Source: Streptomyces sp. NL15-2K
Lineage (GTDB): Bacteria > Actinomycetota > Actinomycetes > Streptomycetales > Streptomycetaceae
Reading direction: 5' to 3'
Assembly (NCBI RefSeq): GCF_030551255.1
Contig: NZ_CP130630.1
Span: 5,747,501 to 5,811,500 of the forward strand
Length of the DNA stretch: 64,000 bases
The position numbers and the translations under genes are program-made. Positions 9,455 to 18,202 of this stretch are shown piece by piece (position 1 is the first letter of the stretch; each line of letters starts with the position of its first letter). The notes under the pieces are model-generated. The model did not search any database. It worked only from the letters and a program-made list of their open reading frames with translations, and was not told the origin of the DNA.

Positions 9455-10423
9455 GTGAGCGACGTCCGAAACGTGATCATCATCGGCTCCGGGCCCGCCG
9501 GCTATACGGCGGCGCTTTATACCGCGCGCGCGTCGCTGAAGCCGCTGGTGTTCGAGGGCGCCGTCACCGCAGGTGGTGCGCTGATGAACACCACCGACGT
9601 GGAGAACTTCCCGGGCTTCCAGGACGGCATCATGGGCCCCGAGCTCATGGACAACATGCGCGCTCAGGCCGAGCGCTTCGGCGCAGAGCTCATTCCGGAC
9701 GACATCGTCAACGTCGACCTGACCGGTGAGATCAAGACCGTCATCGACACCACAGGCACGGTCCACAAGGCGAAGGCCGTCATCGTGGCCACCGGCTCGC
9801 AGCACCGCAAGCTCGGCCTCCCGAACGAGGACGCCCTTTCCGGCCGCGGTGTCTCCTGGTGCGCCACCTGTGACGGCTTCTTCTTCAAGGACCAGGACAT
9901 CGCCGTGATCGGCGGCGGCGACACCGCAATGGAGGAGGCCACCTTCCTCTCTCGGTTCGCCAAGTCCGTGACGGTCGTCCACCGCCGGGACACCCTGCGC
10001 GCCTCCAAGGCGATGCAGGACCGCGCCTTCGCCGACCCGAAGATCAAGTTCGTGTGGGACAGCGAGGTCGCCGAGGTCCAGGGCGACCAGAAGCTGACCG
10101 GCCTGAAGCTGCGCAACGTCAAGACCGGCGAGCTGTCGGACCTGGCCGTGACGGGCCTCTTCATCGCGATCGGCCACGACCCGCGCACCGAGCTCTTCAA
10201 GGGCCAGCTCGAACTGGACGAAGAGGGCTACCTGAAGGTCGACGCTCCCTCGACCCGGACCAACCTGACCGGTGTCTTCGGCGCCGGTGACGTGGTCGAC
10301 CACACCTACCGCCAGGCGATCACCGCGGCCGGTACCGGCTGTTCCGCCGCCCTCGACGCAGAGCGCTTCCTCGCCGCCCTCGCGGACGAGGAGAAGGCCG
10401 AGCCCGAGAAGACCTCTGTCTGA
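9455..10423 (+). CDS. trxB: thioredoxin reductase (NADPH)
   Basis: This FAD flavoprotein of 322 residues reduces thioredoxin with NADPH in the cytoplasm. It has the FAD-binding [16 protein letters not shown] near residues 11-26, the redox pair CATC (C136, C139), the NADPH-binding [10 protein letters not shown], and the C-terminal FAD motif GVFGAGDV. The GTG at 9455 was chosen because it begins the canonical [14 protein letters not shown]; the reading frame stays open upstream to 9383 without family similarity. trxA starts 41 nt after its stop, forming the usual trxB-trxA unit. Confidence 0.96.
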   Translation: MSDVRNVIIIGSGPAGYTAALYTARASLKPLVFEGAVTAGGALMNTTDVENFPGFQDGIMGPELMDNMRAQAERFGAELIPDDIVNVDLTGEIKTVIDTTGTVHKAKAVIVATGSQHRKLGLPNEDALSGRGVSWCATCDGFFFKDQDIAVIGGGDTAMEEATFLSRFAKSVTVVHRRDTLRASKAMQDRAFADPKIKFVWDSEVAEVQGDQKLTGLKLRNVKTGELSDLAVTGLFIAIGHDPRTELFKGQLELDEEGYLKVDAPSTRTNLTGVFGAGDVVDHTYRQAITAAGTGCSAALDAERFLAALADEEKAEPEKTSV

Positions 10424-10464
10424 CCCCCATCCGCCCCACGCACCAACCAGTTAAGGAGCCCGCC

Positions 10465-10797
10465 GTGGCCGGCACCCTGAAGCACGTGACCGACGACTCT
10501 TTCGAGCAGGACGTCCTCAAGAGCGACAAGCCCGTCCTGGTGGATTTCTGGGCCGCCTGGTGCGGTCCGTGCCGCCAGATCGCTCCGTCCCTCGAGGCGA
10601 TCGCCGCCGAGTACGGCGACAAGATCGAGGTCGTCAAGCTGAACATTGACGAGAACCCGGGTACGGCCGCCAAGTACGGCGTCATGTCCATCCCGACCCT
10701 CAACGTCTACCAGCGCGGCGAGGTCGCCAAGACCATTGTCGGTGCGAAGCCGAAGGCCGCGATCGTCCGCGACCTTGAGGACTTCATCGCCGAGTGA
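10465..10797 (+). CDS. trxA: thioredoxin
   Basis: This 110-residue thioredoxin is a full-length family member with the active site WCGPC (C33 and C36) and the conserved cis-proline in MSIPTLNVY. It is reduced by the TrxB encoded just upstream and acts as a general cytoplasmic disulfide reductase. The GTG start at 10465 follows TTAAGGAG. A parS site and a strong palindromic terminator separate it from the convergent acetyltransferase gene. Confidence 0.96.
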   Translation: MAGTLKHVTDDSFEQDVLKSDKPVLVDFWAAWCGPCRQIAPSLEAIAAEYGDKIEVVKLNIDENPGTAAKYGVMSIPTLNVYQRGEVAKTIVGAKPKAAIVRDLEDFIAE

Positions 10798-10826
10798 ACG
10801 GCTGAGGCGTCGAGCTGATGGCGCAT

Positions 10827-10840
10827 GTTTCACGTGAAAC
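10827..10840. promoter_or_regulatory. parS: parS site, perfect, between trxA and the GNAT gene
   Basis: A perfect GTTTCACGTGAAAC lies in the intergenic region, 29 nt after the trxA stop. Confidence 0.93.
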
Positions 10841-10841
10841 A

Positions 10842-10875
10842 CGAATGGGCCACCCCGGCCGGGGTGGCCCATTCG
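10842..10875. terminator. bidirectional terminator between trxA and the acetyltransferase gene
   Basis: A perfect 34-nt palindrome (17-bp arms, GC-rich centre) lies between two convergent genes. Confidence 0.85.
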
Positions 10876-10877
10876 CA

Positions 10878-11495
10878 TTAGAGGGGTCGCAACGCCGGCT
10901 CCTTCTGTACGGCCCCCAGCAACCGGTCCAGCGCCATCTCCACGTCTTCTTTCCAGGAGAGGGTCGTCCGTAGCTCCAGCCTCAGGCGCGGGTACGTGGG
11001 ATGGGGCCTGACCGTCTTGAAGCCCACCGCCAGGAGATGGTCGGCGGGCAGGAGGCACGCAGGTTCCTTCCATCGCGCATCTCCGAAGGCCTCGATCGCC
11101 TTGAATCCGCGCCGCAGCAGGTCCTTGGCGACTGTCTGGACCATCACCCGGCCCAGTCCCTGCCCCTGGTAACCCGGCATGATGAACGCCGTCATCAGCT
11201 GTACCGCGTCAGGAGAGACGGGGCTCGTGGGAAACGCCGTCGAACGCGGAACATAGGCGGGAGGGGCATAGAGCACGAAGCCCACCGGCACGTCGTCGAC
11301 GTAGACGACCCGTCCGCAAGATCCCCAGTCCAGCAGAACGGCGGAGATCCAGGCTTCCTTCTCCAGGGCGGGCGTTCCTGCTTTTACCGCGGCTTCACCG
11401 CTGACCGGGTCCAACTCCCAGAAGACACACGTGCGACAGCGCTTGGGAATGTCCTGAAGGTTGTCCAGCGTGAGCGGTACGAGCCGGCGCCCCAT
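10878..11495 (-). CDS. GNAT family N-acetyltransferase
   Basis: This 205-residue protein has a Gcn5-related acetyltransferase core. The acetyl-CoA-binding motif A is seen as MPGYQGQGLGRVMVQ, preceded by a beta strand with the sequence VQLMTAFI. The substrate cannot be deduced. The gene lies between trxA (convergent) and parB (same strand, 328 bp upstream with a terminator between), so it is probably its own transcription unit. The ATG at 11495 gives MGRRLVPLTLDNLQDIP, a normal GNAT N-terminus. Confidence 0.85.
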   Translation of the reverse strand: MGRRLVPLTLDNLQDIPKRCRTCVFWELDPVSGEAAVKAGTPALEKEAWISAVLLDWGSCGRVVYVDDVPVGFVLYAPPAYVPRSTAFPTSPVSPDAVQLMTAFIMPGYQGQGLGRVMVQTVAKDLLRRGFKAIEAFGDARWKEPACLLPADHLLAVGFKTVRPHPTYPRLRLELRTTLSWKEDVEMALDRLLGAVQKEPALRPL

Positions 11496-11739
11496 GAAGG
11501 CTGTTCCTCGCTTCCTTCGCCCGCCGCGTCGCGGGCGGCCGTCAGAGCGCTCCGTTCCCTGAGCAGGCTGCCGACGAAGCCGCCGACCGCGCCCAGACCC
11601 AGGCCCGCGCTCACCAGTCCGGTGCGGTTCACCGTTCGCATGGCCCCCTGCCTCCCCTCACAGGTGCTGCCGGGTGGATGCGCCATACCCGTACGCATCG
11701 TATCCACGATGCGATTCCATCGATACTGCCTGAAAGCAA

Positions 11740-11781
11740 AGAGCGGGCCGTGTTCCGGTACACACCGGACACGGCCCGCTC
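11740..11781 (-). terminator. terminator downstream of parB
   Basis: A hairpin with ~19-bp arms (AGAGCGGGCCGTGT side, one bulge) lies about 40 nt past the parB stop. The 328-bp gap 11496-11823 otherwise shows only a weak, frame-conflicting small reading frame. Confidence 0.8.
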
Positions 11782-11823
11782 TGCCGGTCAGCCGGGCTCG
11801 ATACCACCCGCCCGACCGGAGGC

Positions 11824-12924
11824 TCAGCCTTCCGGCTCCTCGTCCTCGCTCTCCGAAAGGCTCTTCTGAAGGGCCAGCTTCTCGCCCGGAGCGAGCGTGC
11901 TGAGGATCCGCTCGAGGTCCTCCGGGGAGGCGAACTCGACGGTGATCCTGCCCTTCTTCTGGCCCAGCTCGACCTTCACCCGCGTCTCGAAGCGGTCCGA
12001 GAGACGGGTCGCGAGGTCGGTCAGCGCCGGCGAGACCCGGGTACCGGCCCGAGGCCCCTTGGCCCGCTGAGCCGCCTGCGGCCGTGACCCCATCAGGGTC
12101 ACGATCTCCTCGACGGCCCGCACCGAAAGGCCCTCGGCCACGATCCGGTGCGCCAGCCGGTCCTGCTCCTCCGAGTCGTCGACGGAGAGCAGAGCCCGTG
12201 CGTGCCCGGCGGAGAGCACCCCGGCGGCCACGCGGCGCTGGACCGCCGGCGAGAGCTTCAGCAGACGCAGGGTGTTGGAGACCTGCGGGCGGGACCGGCC
12301 GATGCGGTCCGCCAGCTGGTCGTGCGTGCAGTTGAAGTCCTTCAGGAGCTGGTCGTAGGCAGCGGCCTCTTCCAGCGGGTTCAGCTGAGCACGGTGGAGG
12401 TTCTCCAGCAGAGCGTCCAGAAGGAGCTTCTCGTCCTCCGTTGCCCGCACGATCGCCGGGATCGCCTCCAGCCCCGCCTCACGGCAGGCCCGCCAGCGCC
12501 GCTCGCCCATGATGAGCTCGTAGCGCGCCGGACCCAGCTGCCGTACGACGACCGGCTGGAGGAGACCGACTTCCTTGATGGAGGTGACGAGCTCCTGCAG
12601 CGCATCTTCGTCGAAGACCTCACGCGGCTGGCGCGGGTTCGGCGTGATGGAGTCGAGGGGGATCTCCGCGAAGTGGGCACCCATGGGAGACGCGGGCGTC
12701 TCCACAGGGCCGTTCGTCGACGGCTCCTCCGTTTCATGTGAAACAGGCGGCAGTGTGGCCACCTTCGCCGCTGCCACGCCGCGGTCGGTGGTCAGCACCG
12801 GCACTGCCGCCGGGGACGTCGAAGCAGTGCTCCCCGGCGCAGCCGGAGCCACCGCCTTCTCTGTCGGGGCAGCAGGGATCAGTGCGCCGAGACCACGGCC
12901 CAAACCCCTCCGTCGCTCGCTCAC
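11824..12924 (-). CDS. parB: chromosome partitioning protein ParB
   Basis: ParB binds parS sites, spreads as a CTP-dependent clamp and organises the origin region for segregation into spores. The 366-residue protein has a variable N-terminal tail, the ParB N domain from about residue 87 with the CTP-binding GERRWRA (140-146) and [10 protein letters not shown] (174-183), the helix-turn-helix [20 protein letters not shown] (200-219), and a C-terminal dimerisation region. The GTG start overlaps the parA stop by 4 nt. A one-mismatch parS (12731-12744) lies in the tail and is read as VSHET. Confidence 0.96.
   Translation of the reverse strand: MSERRRGLGRGLGALIPAAPTEKAVAPAAPGSTASTSPAAVPVLTTDRGVAAAKVATLPPVSHETEEPSTNGPVETPASPMGAHFAEIPLDSITPNPRQPREVFDEDALQELVTSIKEVGLLQPVVVRQLGPARYELIMGERRWRACREAGLEAIPAIVRATEDEKLLLDALLENLHRAQLNPLEEAAAYDQLLKDFNCTHDQLADRIGRSRPQVSNTLRLLKLSPAVQRRVAAGVLSAGHARALLSVDDSEEQDRLAHRIVAEGLSVRAVEEIVTLMGSRPQAAQRAKGPRAGTRVSPALTDLATRLSDRFETRVKVELGQKKGRITVEFASPEDLERILSTLAPGEKLALQKSLSESEDEEPEG
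12731..12744. promoter_or_regulatory. degenerate parS-like site inside parB
   Basis: GTTTCATGTGAAAC has one change at the palindrome centre relative to the perfect sites. ParB binding would be weaker or lost. Confidence 0.55.
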
Positions 12925-13994
12925 TGGATCCCCTCCACCATGCTCGGGTCGCTCTGTGCGCCGATGTGGGCGTGCGTCGCGTCGTAGGAGACGCCGACAC
13001 CCTTCAACGCGATTTCTCGTGCCGCCTCAAGATAGGACAGGGCACCGCTCGATCCTGGATCGTAGGTCAACACCGTCTGTCCGTAGCTCGGCGCCTCGGA
13101 GATACGGACGGAGCGGGGAATGCTCGTCCGCAGCACCTCGTCGCCGAAGTGGCTGCGCACCTCGTCCGCGACCTGGGACGCAAGCCGCGTCCGGCCGTCG
13201 TACATGGTGAGCAGGATCGTCGATACGTGCAGATCAGGGTTGAGATGCCCCCGCACCAGATCGACGTTGCGCAGCAACTGGCCCAGGCCCTCCAGCGCGT
13301 AGTACTCGCACTGGATCGGGATGAGGACTTCCTGGCCGGCGACCAGCGCGTTGACCGTCAGCAGGCCGAGCGAGGGCGGGCAGTCGATGAGGATGTAGTC
13401 CAGCGGCTGCTCGTACGCCTGGATGGCTCGCTGCAACCTGCTCTCCCGGGCCACCAGGGACACCAGCTCGATCTCCGCACCGGCGAGATCGATCGTGGCA
13501 GGGGCACAGAAGAGACCCTCGACATCAGGGACGGGCTGGACGACTTCCGCGAGCGGCTTGCTCTCGACCAGGACGTCGTAAATGGAAGGGACTTCGGCGT
13601 GATGGTCGATACCCAGCGCGGTGGACGCGTTGCCCTGCGGGTCAAGGTCGATCACCAGGACACGGCCGCCATGCAGAGCCAGCGAAGCGGCAAGATTGAC
13701 GGTCGTTGTCGTCTTGCCCACCCCGCCCTTCTGGTTGGCGACCACCATGACGCGGGTCTGCTCGGGCCGTGGCAGGCCCTCACCGGCGCGACCTAGCGCC
13801 TCCACCGCCAGTTGGGCAGCACGACCGATCGGAGTGTCGTCCATCGGGGGCGGTGTTTCACGTGAAACATCCTCCCCCATCGACTCGGTACGGGGACCGG
13901 GGACCGGATCGGTCATCGGTCCCGCGATGTTGGCGTCGGACCGCAAGGATTCACTCTCCTCGACTTCAGGCTCGCAATGAACAGAGCCTCCCAT
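12921..13994 (-). CDS. parA: chromosome partitioning ATPase ParA
   Basis: ParA is the Walker ATPase that drives segregation of ParB-parS complexes. From the ATG at 13994 the protein has 357 residues, with the deviant Walker A KGGVGKTT at 89-96, the DLDPQGNAS switch and the LIDCPPSLG Walker B. The reading frame stays open to 14168, but that extension would begin inside a parS site and includes a consensus DnaA box (14049-14057), so it looks regulatory rather than coding. The start is the least certain part. A perfect parS (13855-13868) is read through as VSRET. The gene is coupled to parB. Confidence 0.92.
   Translation of the reverse strand: MGGSVHCEPEVEESESLRSDANIAGPMTDPVPGPRTESMGEDVSRETPPPMDDTPIGRAAQLAVEALGRAGEGLPRPEQTRVMVVANQKGGVGKTTTTVNLAASLALHGGRVLVIDLDPQGNASTALGIDHHAEVPSIYDVLVESKPLAEVVQPVPDVEGLFCAPATIDLAGAEIELVSLVARESRLQRAIQAYEQPLDYILIDCPPSLGLLTVNALVAGQEVLIPIQCEYYALEGLGQLLRNVDLVRGHLNPDLHVSTILLTMYDGRTRLASQVADEVRSHFGDEVLRTSIPRSVRISEAPSYGQTVLTYDPGSSGALSYLEAAREIALKGVGVSYDATHAHIGAQSDPSMVEGIQ
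13855..13868. promoter_or_regulatory. parS: parS site, perfect, within the 5' part of parA
   Basis: A perfect GTTTCACGTGAAAC lies in the parA leader/N-terminal codons and is read as VSRET. Confidence 0.92.
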
Positions 13995-14304
13995 GCCTTC
14001 GGGGTCGTGAACCAGTGAGGCCTGTTGTTCTGTGGAGAAATCCACCTCTGTGGACAACTCCGGTCCCTCATCGAGTGAACCGAGGGGCTTGCGGTCGCGG
14101 GGTTCGGCCGCGGCCCGGCCCCGGCTGATGATGCCGTGCAGCAGTGAGCGACGTTTCACGTGAAACACGATGCACAGCAGCAGAGGTGGAATTGCCGCGA
14201 CACTCCGGCATGCGTAGGTTTGGCAGCTTGTGTGGAGTACCTCTCGTCGTCAGGACGGGTCAGCGGTCGCCTCCGAGCCGTTCTCCAGCCGCGATCCCGA
14301 CGCG
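13995..14304. promoter_or_regulatory. parA upstream region with a DnaA box and a parS site
   Basis: This 310-bp region between parA and rsmG holds the parAB promoter by position. It contains a reverse-oriented perfect DnaA box (TTGTCCACA) at 14049-14057 and a parS site at 14153-14166. No gene is supported on either strand. Confidence 0.6.
14153..14166. promoter_or_regulatory. parS: parS site, perfect, upstream of parA
   Basis: A perfect GTTTCACGTGAAAC lies about 160 nt upstream of the chosen parA start. Confidence 0.92.
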
Positions 14305-15024
14305 CTATCCGCGACGCCGACGCGCCCGACCTGTCCGAGCAGCCTTCGCACGCTTCGCCGCGAAGCGCACACCACCAGGACTCTCCCCGACCTCGACCCG
14401 TACGACCGTGGACGGCGGATCCACAACACCCTCACCCACATGCAGGATCGACGTCCCCACGGCGCCGAGCTTGCTCAGGGCGGTCGCCGCGCTCTTGAGC
14501 TCTTCCTCCGCCGCGTCGCCCTTGAGCGCGAGCATCTCCCCGTACGGACGCAACAGCGGAATGCCCCAGGTCGCCAACCGGTCCAGCGGGGCCACGGCTC
14601 GCGCCGTCACCACATGGACGGGTGTGAGTTTTCCCATGACCTCCTCGGCCCGGCCGCGGACGACCGTCACATGGTCCAGGCCCAACAGCTCGACGACCTC
14701 GGTCAGGAATGTGGTGCGTCGCAGCAGGGGTTCCAGCAGGGTGATCTTCAAGTCTTCCCGGACGAGGGCCAGGGGGATGCCGGGCAGGCCCGCGCCCGAA
14801 CCGACGTCGCACACCGTCACACCCTCGGGAACGACTTCTGAGAGAACCGCGCAGTTCAGCAGGTGCCGCTCCCACAGTCGGGGCACTTCGCGCGGGCCGA
14901 TCAGGCCGCGCTGCACGCCCGCCTCGGCGAGCAGCTCCGCGTATCGGACCGCATCCGCGAAGCGATCACCGAACACCTCTCGCGCCTGCTCGGGCACAGG
15001 GGGAAGCTCCGCTGCCTCCGTCAC
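14305..15024 (-). CDS. rsmG: 16S rRNA (guanine-N7)-methyltransferase RsmG (GidB)
   Basis: RsmG methylates 16S rRNA at G527 (E. coli numbering) with S-adenosylmethionine; its loss gives low-level streptomycin resistance in other bacteria. The 239-residue protein has the SAM-binding [18 protein letters not shown] at 71-88 and the downstream [16 protein letters not shown] segment. The GTG at 15024 was chosen because AAGGA precedes it at 8 nt; the frame runs upstream to 15078 without family similarity. Its place between parA and jag is the usual order. The last residues are strongly basic. Confidence 0.94.
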   Translation of the reverse strand: MTEAAELPPVPEQAREVFGDRFADAVRYAELLAEAGVQRGLIGPREVPRLWERHLLNCAVLSEVVPEGVTVCDVGSGAGLPGIPLALVREDLKITLLEPLLRRTTFLTEVVELLGLDHVTVVRGRAEEVMGKLTPVHVVTARAVAPLDRLATWGIPLLRPYGEMLALKGDAAEEELKSAATALSKLGAVGTSILHVGEGVVDPPSTVVRVEVGESPGGVRFAAKRAKAARTGRARRRRG

Positions 15025-15102
15025 GGGGACCGTCCTTCCATTCGGCGTCGGCGCACCGAGCGCCGGCACCAGAACCACCAGAACTATCAGGCTGACAAAG
15101 TT

Positions 15103-15131
15103 CGGCCCCGCCTGCCGGGCAGACGGGGCCG
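15103..15131 (-). terminator. hairpin terminator after jag
   Basis: A 29-nt hairpin with 13 of 14 pairs in the stem (CGGCCCCG side) lies just past the jag stop. It would separate rsmG from the rpmH-rnpA-yidD-yidC-jag unit. Confidence 0.7.
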
Positions 15132-15149
15132 GAGGAACGTACGGACCGA

Positions 15150-15662
15150 TCAGGCAGGAAGCACAACGACGAAGCGCTGCGGCTCCTCGCCCTCGGACTC
15201 GCTGCGCAGGCCGGCGGCCTTGACCGCGTCGTGCACGACCTTGCGCTCGAACGGCGTCATCGGATTCAGCTTCACGGCCTCGCCGGTGTTCTTGACCTCG
15301 GCGGCGGCCTTGGCGCCCAGCTCGGACAGCTCGGTGCGCTTCTTGGCCCGGTAGCCGGCGATGTCCAGCATCAGCCGGCTGCGGTCCCCGGTATCCCGGT
15401 GGACGGCCAGGCGCGTGAGCTCCTGCAGGGCTTCCAGCACCTCGCCGTCGCGGCCGACCAGCTTCTGCAGGTCTCGGCTGCCCGCGTCGCTGATGATCGA
15501 CACAGCGGCCCGGTCGGCCTCGACGTCCATGTCGATGTCGCCGTCGAGATCAGCGATGTCCAGCAGACCCTCGAGGTAGTCCGCCGCGATCTCGCCCTCC
15601 TGCTCCAGGCGGGTCAGGGTGTCTGCACCCTCGGCAGCGGCGGAGGTGGTGCCTTCCGTCAC
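15150..15662 (-). CDS. jag: Jag/KhpB-type RNA-binding protein (KH and R3H domains)
   Basis: This 170-residue cytoplasmic RNA-binding protein has a KH domain with VGRDGEV (69-75) and a C-terminal R3H domain with the R-x3-H signature FERKVVH (138-144). An acidic N-terminal stretch of about 45 residues precedes them. It lies 15 nt after yidC on the - strand, as in most Gram-positive bacteria. In firmicutes the homologue influences cell division and elongation; the role here is inferred. Confidence 0.93.
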   Translation of the reverse strand: MTEGTTSAAAEGADTLTRLEQEGEIAADYLEGLLDIADLDGDIDMDVEADRAAVSIISDAGSRDLQKLVGRDGEVLEALQELTRLAVHRDTGDRSRLMLDIAGYRAKKRTELSELGAKAAAEVKNTGEAVKLNPMTPFERKVVHDAVKAAGLRSESEGEEPQRFVVVLPA

Positions 15663-15677
15663 GGGATGGACTCCTTC

Positions 15678-16946
15678 TTACTTCTTGGACGGGGACTTGG
15701 GCCGCTGCGGGCCCTTGCGCTGTCCGGACTGGGCCTTGCTGCGGGTACCGCCGCCGCTCTTCTGAGTGCCCTTCTTGGCTGAAGCGGCGGGCTTGGCGTC
15801 CTCGGGCTCGTCGGACTTGCTCAGCGAGGTGGTCTCGCCGGCAGCCTTCGTGGCGCCGGACTGGCGCTGGGCCTTGGTCTGCCGCTTGGGCTGCTGACGC
15901 TTGGGAGCGGCGGCGCTCGTCGGCGTACCGTCCTCGGCCTGGGCGGCCACAGCGGTCTCGCTCTTCACCACGGTGCCGTCGGTCTGGGCCGCGAGGCCCG
16001 CCTTGTTCAGACCGTTGATGAACTTGCGCTCGAACTCGTTACGGTCGCGCCCCTTGGCCACGATGGCCTTGACGATGGCCTTCTCACCGCGTCCGCGCGT
16101 CTTGCCGTGGTGCGTGACGTGCTTGTACAGGCGCTCCAGGTACGCGGCCTGGGCCTTGGAGCCCGGGGTCGGGTTGTTGTGGATGACGTACATCTGCTGG
16201 CCCATGGTCCACACGTTGGTGGTCAGCCAGTAGACGAGGACACCGACCGGGAAGTTGATGCCGAAGACGGCGAACATGACGGGGAAGACGTACATCAGCA
16301 TCTTCTGCTGCTGCATGAACGGCGTCTTCACCGTGGTGTCGACGTTCTTCGTCATCAGCTGGCGCTGCGTGTAGAACTGCGACGCCGACATCAGGACGAT
16401 CATGATCGCGGTGACGACCCGGACGTCGGTCAGCGAGGCGCCGAGCTCGGCGACCTTGCTGGAGCTGTCCGTGAACTTCGCGGCGAGCGGGGCACCGACG
16501 ATGTGCGCCTTACGGGCGCTTTCCAGCAACTGGTCGTCGATGACGCCGATCGTCTTGCCGGTCGCGATGCTGTTGAGCACGTGGTACAGGGCGAAGAAGA
16601 ACGGCGACTGCGCCAGGATGGGAAGGCACGAGGAGAGCGGGTTGGTACCCGTCTCCTTGTACAGCTTCATCATCTCTTCGGACTGACGCTGTTTGTCGTT
16701 CTTGTAGCGCTCCTGGATCTTCTTCATCTCGGGCTGGAGCGTCTGCATGGCCCGGGTCGCCTTGATCTGCTTCACGAAGAGCGGGATCAGGCAGATACGG
16801 ATCAGGATCACCAGGGACACGATGGACAGGCCCCAGGCCCACCCGGTGTCATCGCCGAAGAGGGCGCCGTACACCGTGTGGAACTGGACGATGACCCAGG
16901 AGACAGGTGTCGTGATGAAGCTGAAGAAGCTGGCAATCGTGTCCAC
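15678..16946 (-). CDS. yidC: membrane protein insertase YidC
   Basis: YidC (Oxa1 family) inserts and folds membrane proteins, alone or with SecYEG. The 422-residue protein has an N-terminal membrane segment, then the 60KD_IMP core (about 35-250) with five hydrophobic segments, including a first one rich in [21 protein letters not shown] long Lys/Arg/Ala/Ser-rich cytoplasmic tail (about 320-422) could contact ribosomes. The GTG start at 16946 is 3 nt from the yidD stop, so they are co-translated. Confidence 0.95.
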   Translation of the reverse strand: MDTIASFFSFITTPVSWVIVQFHTVYGALFGDDTGWAWGLSIVSLVILIRICLIPLFVKQIKATRAMQTLQPEMKKIQERYKNDKQRQSEEMMKLYKETGTNPLSSCLPILAQSPFFFALYHVLNSIATGKTIGVIDDQLLESARKAHIVGAPLAAKFTDSSSKVAELGASLTDVRVVTAIMIVLMSASQFYTQRQLMTKNVDTTVKTPFMQQQKMLMYVFPVMFAVFGINFPVGVLVYWLTTNVWTMGQQMYVIHNNPTPGSKAQAAYLERLYKHVTHHGKTRGRGEKAIVKAIVAKGRDRNEFERKFINGLNKAGLAAQTDGTVVKSETAVAAQAEDGTPTSAAAPKRQQPKRQTKAQRQSGATKAAGETTSLSKSDEPEDAKPAASAKKGTQKSGGGTRSKAQSGQRKGPQRPKSPSKK

Positions 16947-16949
16947 TAA

Positions 16950-17303
16950 TCATGCTCCTTGGGCATGGGACGGGGTCTCTGCGGCCGGGCTCATGGGAGC
17001 CTGCCCCTCGGTGGCCGGTTCGGCGGCGGAGGGCCCGCCCTTGCGTGCACGCCAGGCGTTACGCAGCAATTCGTGCCACCGCGGACGCTTGCGCGGCGGG
17101 ACATGGTCCACGCCGCCCAGCGACCACGGATTGCACCTGAGGATGCGCCAGGCCGTGAGTGCCGTGCCCTTGATCGCACCATGCCGGTCGATGGCCTGGT
17201 AGCCGTAGTGGGAGCACGACGGGTAGTACTTGCACACCGGCCCGAGCAGCGGGCTGATGGTCCACTGGTACAGCTTGATCAGCGCCAGCAGCGGGTACTT
17301 CAT
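16950..17303 (-). CDS. yidD: membrane protein insertion efficiency factor YidD
   Basis: This 117-residue membrane-associated protein of the DUF37 family helps YidC-dependent insertion. The signature [15 protein letters not shown] starts at C24, and [13 protein letters not shown] follows. The C-terminal ~40 residues are an Ala/Pro-rich tail not needed in the family. Its ATG overlaps the rnpA stop by 4 nt. Confidence 0.93.
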   Translation of the reverse strand: MKYPLLALIKLYQWTISPLLGPVCKYYPSCSHYGYQAIDRHGAIKGTALTAWRILRCNPWSLGGVDHVPPRKRPRWHELLRNAWRARKGGPSAAEPATEGQAPMSPAAETPSHAQGA

Positions 17304-17671
17304 CGCGCGCCCCCTCCCAGCAGCCGCTGAAGGGCGGCATCCAGGTCTTGGGCCAGTTGTGCATGGTCGGCGTCGCCCGCACCGGGCAGCGCTCGTACGA
17401 CTACCAGGCTACCGGGGGGCAACAGGGCGACTCGATCGCGCATCAGATGGCGAAGCCTGCGCTTCACCTTGTTGCGCACCACCGCACCGCCCACGGCTTT
17501 GCTCACGACGAAACCCGCACGCGTCGGGGGAGCGCTCTCCCCAGGCGCGTGCGGGTCCGTGGCACCGCTACGAAGGTGGACGACGAGAGACGGGCGTCCG
17601 GCCCGACGCCCCCGTCGTACCGCGGTCGCGAAGTCCTCGCGCCGCCTCAGCCGGTTCTCGGTGGGCAGCAC
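17300..17671 (-). CDS. rnpA: ribonuclease P protein component
   Basis: RnpA is the protein subunit of RNase P, which trims tRNA 5' ends together with the catalytic RNA. The 123-residue basic protein begins [14 protein letters not shown] and has the RNR motif in [16 protein letters not shown]. It lies 21 nt downstream of rpmH and overlaps yidD by 4 nt. The GTG start gives the canonical N-terminus. Confidence 0.95.
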   Translation of the reverse strand: MLPTENRLRRREDFATAVRRGRRAGRPSLVVHLRSGATDPHAPGESAPPTRAGFVVSKAVGGAVVRNKVKRRLRHLMRDRVALLPPGSLVVVRALPGAGDADHAQLAQDLDAALQRLLGGGAR

Positions 17672-17692
17672 GATGTCATGACCTGACCGGAA

Positions 17693-17830
17693 TCAGGCGG
17701 ACAGGCTGGCGCGACCCTTGCCACGACGGTTCGCGAGAATCGCGCGGCCGGCGCGGGTGCGCATCCGCAGGCGGAAGCCGTGGGTCTTGGCACGACGACG
17801 GTTGTTCGGCTGGAAGGTGCGCTTGCTCAC
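17693..17830 (-). CDS. rpmH: ribosomal protein bL34
   Basis: This 45-residue, very basic large-subunit protein starts [19 protein letters not shown] and ends [10 protein letters not shown], the full bL34 sequence. It is the first gene of the - strand unit that runs through rnpA, yidD, yidC and jag, divergent from dnaA. The GTG at 17830 is the only suitable start. Confidence 0.96.
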   Translation of the reverse strand: MSKRTFQPNNRRRAKTHGFRLRMRTRAGRAILANRRGKGRASLSA

Positions 17831-18202
17831 TCGGGGGCTCCAGAAAGAAATCGGGGTTTGCGGGGTGCCGTCTTGGCTGTCACCGTGCGCCCACGAGTAG
17901 CTCGCGTCACGCCCGAGTGCACCGCTGACCGATCACCCAAATGATCTGTGCCCATCGGAGGCAGGCGGCAGCAGCCATCGACAACTCGACCTGGTTACGG
18001 TACGCGCGGCTGCGCCATCCGGTCAAACCAGCGGCCACGAGGAGACACTATCCACAGCCTGGGGACAACAACTTGAACCGCAGCCGTCGCCCTGACTACC
18101 GTGGCTGGACTCCGAACTGTTCCCTCGAACCCGCCCCACCCCATTTGAATCCCGACCCGTCCCGAACCACACGTTCGTGGGACCCGTGAGAGAGCGTGCC
18201 CT
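17831..18202. promoter_or_regulatory. divergent rpmH/dnaA control region
   Basis: This 372-bp intergenic region must hold both promoters. Two DnaA-box-like sequences, CTATCCACA (18048-18056) and a reverse TTGTCCCCA (18060-18068), lie about 140 nt before the dnaA start, consistent with the DnaA autoregulation known in Streptomyces. No gene is seen here. Confidence 0.65.

Noticed and set aside
11384..11707. Small frame beginning MDTMRTGMAHPP upstream of and overlapping the GNAT start
   Set aside because: It contains a plausible hydrophobic stretch but overlaps the GNAT gene out of frame with poor composition; no support beyond openness. Noted only as a weak possibility.
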